Assembly: GCA_020635725.1 (NCBI GenBank)
Contig: JACJZF010000014.1
Location: 6,653-70,652 of the forward strand
From: Flavobacteriales bacterium
GTDB taxonomy: Bacteria > Bacteroidota > Bacteroidia > Flavobacteriales_F > PHOS-HE28
Reading direction: 5' to 3'
DNA: 64,000 nucleotides
Part shown: piece by piece, positions 52,560 to 59,171 of the stretch
Layout of the letters: the number at the start of each line of letters is the position of its first letter
Position numbering within the stretch: the first letter of the stretch is position 1
The notes under the pieces: model-generated
The model's database searches: none
Told to the model about the DNA's origin: nothing
Seen by the model: the letters and a program-made list of their open reading frames with translations, nothing else
Program-made: the position numbers and the translations under genes

Positions 52560-52994
52560 TCATGACGCGCCCGTGCAGAGGGATTCGAGTTTGTCCATGT
52601 TCTCTTCGTTGGCCCGTTCGATGAAGGCACGGATGGGCGCCAGTTCCTTCGCCGTGTCGAAGCGCATGACCCAATCGACGCGGGTTCCTCCTTCCACTTC
52701 GGTGAAGTTCACCATCGCTTTGTAGAAGTGCATCTCCTTCAAATGGTCGAACTCCAGGTAGGCCGGCGGCTCGATGCGCTTGAACACGCAGGTGTTGTGG
52801 AAGTCCATGGCGTTTGGACCGTGCATCGTGAATTCCCACATCCCCTCGGACTTCAGCTCGAAGCGATGGAAGGTGTTCTTGAAGCCGTTCGGGCCCCACC
52901 ATCGCACGAGCAAGGCCGGGTCGGTCCACGCAGCGAACACGCGCTCCCGAGGCGCTTGGATGATCCGGCTGGTATGCACTTCACGGTCGCTCAT
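52560..52994 (-). CDS. SRPBCC (AHSA1-like) domain protein
   Basis: 144 aa from the ATG at 52994. Pattern: TSRIIQAPRERVFAAWTDPALLVRWWGPNGFKNTFH, then WEFTMHGPNAMDFHNTCVF. Its ATG overlaps the stop of the DUF1801 gene by four bases (ATGA). The longer open frame to 53585 is that gene's shadow and was excluded. Confidence 0.85.
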   Translation of the reverse strand: MSDREVHTSRIIQAPRERVFAAWTDPALLVRWWGPNGFKNTFHRFELKSEGMWEFTMHGPNAMDFHNTCVFKRIEPPAYLEFDHLKEMHFYKAMVNFTEVEGGTRVDWVMRFDTAKELAPIRAFIERANEENMDKLESLCTGAS

Positions 52995-53401
52995 TTCTTC
53001 TTCGCCGCTTTCTTGGCTGGGGCCTTTGGTGTTTTCGACGGCCACCGCTCCTCGATCTCCGCACATTTCAGCTTCACGATATCCTTCACGAGGGCCGCTG
53101 GCAGAGGCTTCTCCGGCGTGAACTGGATGGTCCCCTTGCTCACTGTGAATCCCTTGAGCCGTTCCGCGAAGCCGGCCGGGACCATGCCATAGAGCGCGAC
53201 GTGCTTCTTCGCAGCGCCCATGTACACCAGCGGGTGCCCCTTGTATTTGAAGCCGGGCAGGCCATAGCCGAAGTACTCTTCTGCCTTGGGTGCTGCGGCC
53301 AGGATCTGCTTGCGCAGCGCGGTCAACGCCTTGCGTTGGTCGTCCAGGAGCATGGCGATGTAGTCGTCCGTGCTCGCTGGTTTCTTCGTGGGGTTGCGCA
53401 T
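52991..53401 (-). CDS. DUF1801 / iron chaperone-like domain protein
   Basis: 136 aa. DDYIAMLLDDQRKALTALRKQILAAAPKAEEYFGYGLPGFKYKGHPLVYMGAAKKHVALYG is the YdhG/DUF1801 pattern. The tail is Lys/Ala-rich. Similar sequence also occurs fused to an SRPBCC domain in the gene at 56696, so the two domain types are functionally linked here. Confidence 0.85.
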   Translation of the reverse strand: MRNPTKKPASTDDYIAMLLDDQRKALTALRKQILAAAPKAEEYFGYGLPGFKYKGHPLVYMGAAKKHVALYGMVPAGFAERLKGFTVSKGTIQFTPEKPLPAALVKDIVKLKCAEIEERWPSKTPKAPAKKAAKKK

Positions 53402-53407
53402 GATGGT

Positions 53408-53824
53408 TCAGGATGGATTCTGCAGCGCATTCGGGTCGAACCAGAAGAACTCCCAGATGTGGCCATCCAGGTCGTTGATGCTGCGGCCATACATGAAGCC
53501 ATGGTCCTCGGTCGGTCGTGCCTCGGTTGCCCCGGCCGCGATCGCCTTGCCGAACGTTGCGTTCACCACTTCTTTGCTGTCGCAAGACAGCGCCAGCAGG
53601 GTCTCGGTGGTCTTGTTCGCATCGGCGATGGTCTTGCCCTTCGGGACGAAACGCTCCATGTGGCCGGTGGTGAGCAGCATGCCGTAGATGGTGTCACTGA
53701 TCACGAGGCACGCCGCGTTCTCATCGGTGAATTGCGGGTTGAAGTGGTAGCCGAGTTGCTCGAAGAAGGCCTTGCTCTTCACTAGGTCCTTCACATGCAT
53801 GTTGACGAAGATCTGGGTGGGCAT
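53408..53824 (-). CDS. VOC-family (glyoxalase-fold) protein
   Basis: 138 aa with one VOC module: IFVNMHVKDLVKSKAFFEQLGYHFNPQF, then YGMLLTTGHMERFVP and GFMYGRSINDLDGHIWEFFWFDP (His and Glu are metal-ligand candidates). Subfamily unknown. Confidence 0.85.
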   Translation of the reverse strand: MPTQIFVNMHVKDLVKSKAFFEQLGYHFNPQFTDENAACLVISDTIYGMLLTTGHMERFVPKGKTIADANKTTETLLALSCDSKEVVNATFGKAIAAGATEARPTEDHGFMYGRSINDLDGHIWEFFWFDPNALQNPS

Positions 53825-53854
53825 GGGTCAGATGCTTGGGGGTTCGTGTTGTTC

Positions 53855-54301
53855 CTAGTTCAATTCCTCCGCGAGGCCGATCAGTATGCCTTCAACTCCA
53901 CGGATGTAGCAGAGCCTGTAGCTGTTCTCGTACTGGACGATATCGCCGACGAGTTGTGCGCCGTGTTCGCGCAGCTCGGTCACCATCGCGTCGATGTTCT
54001 TCACGCTGAACATCATGCGCAGATATCCCAGCGCGTTTACGGGGGCGATCCTGTGATCCGCGACTATCCCTGGCCTGATGAATCTGGATAGTTCTAACCG
54101 GCTGTGACCATCCGGTGTCACCATCATGGCTATCTCCACGCTCTGATCGCCGAGTCCGGTCACGCGTCCGGCCCATTCGCCTTCGACCATGGCGCGCCCT
54201 TCGAGCTGCATACCGAGTACGGTGAAGAAAGCAATCGCGTCATCGAGTGATTCCACAACGATGCCGATGTTGTGCATCTGCTTGAGCTCGTGTTTGGCCA
54301 T
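53855..54301 (-). CDS. VOC-family (glyoxalase-fold) protein
   Basis: 148 aa. HNIGIVVESLDDAIAFFTVLGMQLEGR, VTPDGHSRLELSRF and VQYENSYRLCYIRGVEGILIGLAEEL form two half-modules with His10, Glu and Glu as possible metal ligands. Substrate unknown. Second VOC gene in the cluster. Confidence 0.85.
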   Translation of the reverse strand: MAKHELKQMHNIGIVVESLDDAIAFFTVLGMQLEGRAMVEGEWAGRVTGLGDQSVEIAMMVTPDGHSRLELSRFIRPGIVADHRIAPVNALGYLRMMFSVKNIDAMVTELREHGAQLVGDIVQYENSYRLCYIRGVEGILIGLAEELN

Positions 54302-54326
54302 GATTCTGTTCCTCGGATGATGTCCG

Positions 54327-54806
54327 TCAACGGATCGTATGTTCTTCTACCATCGCTCGAACGTGCTCGGCCAGCCGGTCCAGGCATTCATTCCAGCCGT
54401 CTCGGTGCTCGTCGCAATGTGCCGTTGTCGCGAACGTGGTCTGGTTGAGGGTCATGACGGTATTTCCCCCGCGCCGTTCGAAGTCCAGGGCGACCACGGT
54501 GTCGCACCAGATATCACCGTCCGCTTCCTCGCGCAGCCAGGTGAATACAAGGCGATGGGGCGCATCGATGTGCGTGTACTCGCCACGCACCCAATGGTCG
54601 CTACCGTCCGGCGCGCGCATGCAGAACCTGTACTTGCCGCCCACGCGGAAGTCCTGCTCGCAATGCGGTAGGGTGAAGTCCTTCGGGCCCCACCACTTCA
54701 CTAGATGCTGCGGGTCGCTCCAGGCCTGGAAGACCTTCTCCACCGGAGCCTTCAGCGTCCGGGTAAGGATCAATGTGCGTTCGGCGGTTTCCGTCGTGGT
54801 GCTCAT
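54327..54806 (-). CDS. SRPBCC (AHSA1-like) domain protein
   Basis: 159 aa from the ATG at 54806. LTRTLKAPVEKVFQAWSDPQHLVKWWGPKDFTLPHCEQDFRVGGKYRF and HRDGWNECLDRLAEHV are the family hallmarks. It follows the YdeI-type gene by 11 bases. Confidence 0.86.
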   Translation of the reverse strand: MSTTTETAERTLILTRTLKAPVEKVFQAWSDPQHLVKWWGPKDFTLPHCEQDFRVGGKYRFCMRAPDGSDHWVRGEYTHIDAPHRLVFTWLREEADGDIWCDTVVALDFERRGGNTVMTLNQTTFATTAHCDEHRDGWNECLDRLAEHVRAMVEEHTIR

Positions 54807-54817
54807 GGTTCGGTCGC

Positions 54818-55411
54818 TCAATGAATGGTCTCGCCGCGTTCCAGCATCCCGATGAAGAGGGCCAGGCGCTTGGCGCGGGTCTCTTCCTTCTTCGCCGTGT
54901 GCAGGCGATGGAGGATGGCGTATCGGTTGCTTCCCTTCAAGGTCTTGAAGAAGGCCGCGGCCTTCTTGTTCTTCTTCAGCGCTTCTTTCAGATCCGGTGG
55001 GACGGTGATGCTGCTCGCCGGGGCATAAGCCTTCTCCCATTGCCCGTTGGCCTTTGCGCGCTCCACAGCCGCCAGACCGGCAGGCTGCATCAACCCGGCC
55101 TTGATGAGTTCCTGCACCTTCTTCTTGTTCACCTGGCTCCAGATGCTCTTCGGCGTGCGCGGCAGGAATTTCTGGAGGAAGGAGGCCTCATCATAGCTCC
55201 GTTTGATCGCATCGATCCATCCGTGGCACAGCGCGATCTCCAAGGCCTCGGCGTAGGTGACCGAGCGCATGCCACTGTCCTTCTTCGCGATCCGGATGTA
55301 GATGCCAGGTGAGCTTTCGCCATGCTTCGTGAGCCAGGCCTCCCAGGCCCGCGCCGTCTCGAAGACCATGATCGGCCGGTCGTCCGGGGGCGGTGTGGCT
55401 GGCTTCTTCAT
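54818..55411 (-). CDS. YdeI/OmpD-associated family protein
   Basis: 197 aa from the ATG at 55411. AWEAWLTKHGESSPGIYIRIAKKDSG, TYAEALEIALCHGWIDAIKRSYDE and FLPRTPKSIWSQVNKKKVQELIKAGLM are the YdeI signature. A C-terminal DUF1905-like helical part with a KKNKKAAAFFKTL motif follows. Function not established; some relatives are annotated as bacteriocin-protection proteins. Confidence 0.87.
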   Translation of the reverse strand: MKKPATPPPDDRPIMVFETARAWEAWLTKHGESSPGIYIRIAKKDSGMRSVTYAEALEIALCHGWIDAIKRSYDEASFLQKFLPRTPKSIWSQVNKKKVQELIKAGLMQPAGLAAVERAKANGQWEKAYAPASSITVPPDLKEALKKNKKAAAFFKTLKGSNRYAILHRLHTAKKEETRAKRLALFIGMLERGETIH

Positions 55412-55433
55412 GCGGCTGCGTATCCTTCGGTGG

Positions 55434-56165
55434 TCATTTCCGCTTATCCCGTTCCGCCGCACGTTTCGCGATCAATGATCGCTTGATGTCGCGCAGCGCA
55501 TCCTTGCCCACCCAGCGCTCGGTGGCATGCTCGCTTTCTGCGAGTTCCTCGGCGAGATCAATGGCGGCATCGCGCAGCGCGGTGCTTCTGCCCGCGATCC
55601 CGCGCAAGGCCCAGCTCACACCCTTCTTCACGAAGTTCCGCTCGTCGTTCGCTGCTGCGCGGATCAACGGCAGGCATTGCAGGAAAGGGGCATCGGCGCT
55701 CTTCTTGTCGTGCAGCGCTAGGCTCGCCAGCAGCGCGAAGGCCGCCCGCTTCTCGAACTCCGGCTTGCGCTTCGCCCATTGCTTGATCTTGGCGAAGGCG
55801 TGCGGCGACTTGTCGAAGAGCACGAAGCACGCGGTGTCCACGATGGCCCAGTTGTCGAAGTCACGGCACCAGGTATCCATCTGGGCCGGCGTGACAAGCA
55901 TCGGGTCATCGACCATGGTGGCGAGCATGCGCGCGTCGTACCAGCCATGGTCCCAAAGCGCTTGTGCGAACGCATGGTCCTTGCCGATCTCCTTGGCCAG
56001 CTTGCGCAGTTCTCCCACGCTCACACCGTACGCCTTGTCGGTCCAGATACCGTAGCGCGGACCCATCTCTGCCACGGCCTTCTTCGAGCCGTGACTTTCG
56101 AGCCAGGCAACGACCGACTTCAAGTCAGCCTGTACACCTGCCTTCGATGGAGCCTTCTTCGCCAT
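55434..56165 (-). CDS. AlkD-like DNA alkylation repair protein
   Basis: 243 aa all-helical HEAT-like protein. MAKKAPSKAGVQADLKSVVAWLESHGS, YGVSVGELRKLAKEIGKDHAFAQALWDHGWYDARMLATMVDDP and WAIVDTACFVLFDKSP match the AlkD/alkylpurine glycosylase superfamily (DNA alkylation repair enzyme). The catalytic Asp of AlkD cannot be assigned with certainty by eye. Confidence 0.85.
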   Translation of the reverse strand: MAKKAPSKAGVQADLKSVVAWLESHGSKKAVAEMGPRYGIWTDKAYGVSVGELRKLAKEIGKDHAFAQALWDHGWYDARMLATMVDDPMLVTPAQMDTWCRDFDNWAIVDTACFVLFDKSPHAFAKIKQWAKRKPEFEKRAAFALLASLALHDKKSADAPFLQCLPLIRAAANDERNFVKKGVSWALRGIAGRSTALRDAAIDLAEELAESEHATERWVGKDALRDIKRSLIAKRAAERDKRK

Positions 56166-56191
56166 GCTTTTCTCCGTGCCTCGGTGGTGAA

Positions 56192-56656
56192 CTACTTGCT
56201 CACGATCCAGTTAAGCTCGGTCCGGTAGTCCTTTGGGTCCTTCACTTCCTCCGGGTTCGTGAGGTAGCTCTCCCAGAACCGGCCGGTCTCGCCATGGCCG
56301 TTCGTGCGCACCCAGGTCTGCAGTTCCGGCCACGCCTGCGCCAAGCCTTCGTATGGGCCTTGATAAACACTGCGCACCACCTTCACGGCGGGCAGCTTGC
56401 CGTTGATCACGCGTCCTTCCGGCTTCACCGCTCCCGACACCGGGAAGCCGATCTCGAAATCGAAGGTGTCGCTCGGTCTACGATGATGGTAGCTGAACAT
56501 CGGTCCGGTGATCTGGATGCCCTGTCCGGTGATGGTCTTGATCAATTCCTGGATCGCGGGATCCATGTACTTCGGCATGTCGCGGCCGGGTACTACGAGC
56601 GGTATGACCGCCGTTGCGATCTCTTTCGTTCGGATGACTTCGGGTGGTGTGATCAT
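56192..56656 (-). CDS. GyrI-like small-molecule-binding domain protein
   Basis: 154 aa with the bacterial transcription-activator effector-binding/GyrI fold: VIPLVVPGRDMPKYMDPAIQELIKTITGQGIQITGPMFSYH, FDFEIGFPVSGAV and VVRSVYQGPYEGLAQAWPELQTWV. No DNA-binding domain is attached, so it probably binds a hydrophobic or cationic small molecule. Confidence 0.87.
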   Translation of the reverse strand: MITPPEVIRTKEIATAVIPLVVPGRDMPKYMDPAIQELIKTITGQGIQITGPMFSYHHRRPSDTFDFEIGFPVSGAVKPEGRVINGKLPAVKVVRSVYQGPYEGLAQAWPELQTWVRTNGHGETGRFWESYLTNPEEVKDPKDYRTELNWIVSK

Positions 56657-56695
56657 GGCTTGAGGTGATTTGGGGCGCGAAATTTCGCGCCCTTA

Positions 56696-57601
56696 CTAGA
56701 TCTTCTTGATGAGTTCCTTGATTATCGCTGTCAGCGCCTTCTCGTTCTTCTTCACTTTGGCCAAGCTGCGGAAGAGCATGAGGCGGCGTCCGTCGGTGTA
56801 GTCGCCTTCGAGCAGGCCGCCATGCTTCTTCACCTCCGCGCCGCGCAGGAAGATCAGCCGCAGCGTGTCCTGCTTGAAGAAGTTGAAGCCGACGATGTAT
56901 CGCTTGTAGGTCTTCGGGTCGAAGGGCTCCATCTCCCCGGTGAAGTAGAAGGTGGGCGCATTCCAGAAGATGCCTTCGCCGATGCGCTTATCCGCTTTCA
57001 GGATGATCCTGCGCAGCTCCGTGCCCACGTTGTGCAACGGATGCTTCATCTGCTTCATGTAGGCATCCACGGTCCCCGGTTCGGAGATGCCGGTGTACAG
57101 CGCATTGCCAGGCCTGGCCTTCTTTTCCTGGGCTGTTACAAGCTCCTCCAACTGCTGATAGCTGAACTCCAGCCCGCCTTCCATCGGCGAAGCAAGGATG
57201 CCGTCGCGCACCTTCTTCGACTCGTAGCGCGCGGTGATGGTCATCAGCGTCACACCGTTCTTCTCGGTGAGCACGGTGGTCGAAAGCGCATCGCCTTCAT
57301 ACCACGGATCGTCGAAGAGCTCGGTGTTCACCAGGCGTTCCGGGCGCTTGATCTCCTTGTACACGCCGCCCAGCGCCATGCCTTGTCCGGATTGGTTCTT
57401 CCATACGTAGCGGAACTTGCCGCCCACGCGCAGGTCCACCTTACACGCGGTCATGGACCAGCCGGGCGGCCCGTTGAGCCATTTCTTGATCAATGCGGGC
57501 TTGGTCATCGCATCGAAGACCAGCTCGCGCGGAGCTTGGAATCGGCGGGTTATCACGAATTCGCGATCGCCCTTGGCCTTCACTTTCACCTTGGTCATCA
57601 C
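56696..57601 (-). CDS. SRPBCC domain fused to DUF1801 domain
   Basis: 301 aa. Residues 1-160 are an AHSA1-like SRPBCC domain (ITRRFQAPRELVFDAMTKPALIKKWLNGPPGWSM). Residues 170-301 are a DUF1801-like domain (VDAYMKQMKHPLHNVGTELRRIILKADKRIGEGIFWNAPTFYF). Its start overlaps the stop of the upstream SRPBCC gene (ATGA). The fusion links the two domains that also occur separately in this cluster. Confidence 0.86.
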   Translation of the reverse strand: MMTKVKVKAKGDREFVITRRFQAPRELVFDAMTKPALIKKWLNGPPGWSMTACKVDLRVGGKFRYVWKNQSGQGMALGGVYKEIKRPERLVNTELFDDPWYEGDALSTTVLTEKNGVTLMTITARYESKKVRDGILASPMEGGLEFSYQQLEELVTAQEKKARPGNALYTGISEPGTVDAYMKQMKHPLHNVGTELRRIILKADKRIGEGIFWNAPTFYFTGEMEPFDPKTYKRYIVGFNFFKQDTLRLIFLRGAEVKKHGGLLEGDYTDGRRLMLFRSLAKVKKNEKALTAIIKELIKKI

Positions 57602-58134
57602 TTCACGCTGTTGAGGTAGGCGGCCAGTTTGTCGAAGGTGCCTTTCCAGCCGCCGTCCATGCCTTCGCGTGCGCTGTCGAACATGGCGAGCTCCTCCGCG
57701 CTTGAGCCTTCCACCGGCAGCCAGGTCACGCTCAATCGCGTGCGGTCGTTGCCCAGATCCTCGAAGTCCATCACCCAGTGCATCACCTTCGGCCAGGTCG
57801 GTGCCATGGGATGCGTGCCGATGCCGCCATGCTCATCGCTGAAGCTCTGGATGGACACGATGCGATCGATGGGGTCGATCTCCAGGTAGGTCATGATACC
57901 CCACGCGTTGAAGCTGCCGTCGGCGCTGCGTTGCGCGTAGTGGTATTTTCCGCCCACACGGAAGTCCATGGTCTTGGTGAAGCCGGTGACGCCTTCGGGA
58001 CCGAGCCATTTCTCCAGGTGCTTGGCCTGCGTGTTCACTTTCCAGACGAGCGCGCGAGGCGCATCGAACTCGCGAGAGACTACGTGTGGCTTGATGGCTG
58101 TGGTGGGTTTCATGTTCAGGGTGCTCGTGGTCAT
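57598..58134 (-). CDS. SRPBCC (AHSA1-like) domain protein
   Basis: 178 aa from the ATG at 58134; 58113 is an alternative. VVSREFDAPRALVWKVNTQAKHLEKWLGPEGVTGFTKTMDFRVGGKYHY and WLPVEGSSAEELAMF...GGWKGTFDKLAAYL are typical. The longer frame to 58491 shadows the next gene. Confidence 0.86.
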   Translation of the reverse strand: MTTSTLNMKPTTAIKPHVVSREFDAPRALVWKVNTQAKHLEKWLGPEGVTGFTKTMDFRVGGKYHYAQRSADGSFNAWGIMTYLEIDPIDRIVSIQSFSDEHGGIGTHPMAPTWPKVMHWVMDFEDLGNDRTRLSVTWLPVEGSSAEELAMFDSAREGMDGGWKGTFDKLAAYLNSVK

Positions 58135-58156
58135 GGATGGGAGGATGCTCGTATGG

Positions 58157-58660
58157 TCATTCGGGATTCGCGGCCAGCAGCTCCTCGAGTTGCTGGAGTC
58201 CCATCGTGTAGCCCTCCTTGAAGCCCATCGCGATGATCTGCTCCAGGTCTTCAGGGGAGGCGAAGTGAAGGGTCGTTCGCACCAGGGTGGCGCCGTTCTC
58301 CGGCTCGAAGCGCGCTTCCCAACGCACGCGGGGCTTGATGTCGTTGGCCTTGCCGTGTTCGTCGCAGAACGCGTCGTTGCCGGAGAAATACGACTTCGGT
58401 TCGATGGTCTCGTAATCGAAGAAGCACCAATGCCGATCGCCCTGCGGACCTTGCATGTAGTAGAGCCAGCGGCCACCCTCGCGGAAATCAAGCGACTTGA
58501 TCACGCATGCATAGGGCTTCGGCGCCCACCATTGGCAAAGGATATCGGCCCGGGTCCACGCGGCCCACACGGGGTCGAGCGGCGCGCTGAAGGAGCGCTC
58601 CACGATGATGGTACGGTCTTCCTTCTTCACGATGAAATGGAGAAGAGCTTCCTTGGTCAT
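58157..58660 (-). CDS. SRPBCC (AHSA1-like) domain protein
   Basis: 167 aa. VERSFSAPLDPVWAAWTRADILCQWWAPKPYACVIKSLDFREGGRWLYYM is the standard N-terminal pattern, and FKEGYTMGLQQLEELLA the C-terminal helix. It is the first SRPBCC gene after the ArsR regulator, at 35 bases. Confidence 0.87.
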   Translation of the reverse strand: MTKEALLHFIVKKEDRTIIVERSFSAPLDPVWAAWTRADILCQWWAPKPYACVIKSLDFREGGRWLYYMQGPQGDRHWCFFDYETIEPKSYFSGNDAFCDEHGKANDIKPRVRWEARFEPENGATLVRTTLHFASPEDLEQIIAMGFKEGYTMGLQQLEELLAANPE

Positions 58661-58695
58661 GGTCAGGGGTTTTGAGGTGACACGGACTGCGCGCC

Positions 58696-59061
58696 TCAGG
58701 GTTTCTTGCGTTTTCTGGTGGTATTAGTAGGCGCCGGTTTCTCCTTGGCCTGCAGCTCCTTCAGGTATTCCTCCAACCGATCGAAGCGCTCCTCCCAGAA
58801 CTGGCGGTACTGCTCCATCCAGTCGGTGGCTTCTTTCAGCGGAGCCGCCTTGATCTCGCACGGCCGCCACTGCGCCTCTTTTCCACGCGCGATCAACTGC
58901 GCTTTCTCCAGCACTTTCAGGTGCTTGCTCACCGCGGGCAAGCTCATGTCGAAGGGCGCGGCCAGTTCGTTCACCGAGGCCGGACCGCTGGAAAGCCGCG
59001 CCAGGATGGCCCGGCGCGTGGGGTCGGCCAGTGCGGAGAAGGTGAGCGAGAGGCGGTCCAT
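58696..59061 (-). CDS. ArsR-family winged-helix repressor
   Basis: 121 aa. LSLTFSALADPTRRAILARLSSGPASVNELAAPFDMSLPAVSKHLKVLEKAQLI is the wHTH, followed by a helical RQFWEERFDRLEEYLKEL tail used for dimerisation. There are no metal-binding cysteines, as in the ArsR subgroup paired with SRPBCC genes. It probably represses the 13-gene cluster through the dyad at 59086-59102. Confidence 0.92.
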   Translation of the reverse strand: MDRLSLTFSALADPTRRAILARLSSGPASVNELAAPFDMSLPAVSKHLKVLEKAQLIARGKEAQWRPCEIKAAPLKEATDWMEQYRQFWEERFDRLEEYLKELQAKEKPAPTNTTRKRKKP

Positions 59062-59077
59062 GGCGATGCTGACGGCA

Positions 59078-59085
59078 CAAATGTA
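59078..59085 (-). promoter_or_regulatory. -7 box (TACATTTG) of the ArsR-SRPBCC cluster
   Basis: Exact TAnnTTTG, 16 bases upstream of the ArsR ATG and directly next to the operator dyad. Confidence 0.55.
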
Positions 59086-59102
59086 TTAAACCATAAGGTT
59101 AA
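59086..59102. promoter_or_regulatory. candidate ArsR operator dyad
   Basis: TTAAACCATAAGGTTAA, a near-perfect palindrome with TTAA..CC and GG..TTAA arms. It abuts the -7 box, where a bound repressor would block RNA polymerase. Similar AACC-N4-GGTT palindromes occur in front of other ArsR-SRPBCC gene pairs. Confidence 0.6.
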
Positions 59103-59171
59103 ATAAACGGAGCGGATGAGATTTTCCGGGAAGCCGATGCACGGCCTCGGTGATGACGCATATGGAGAAGC

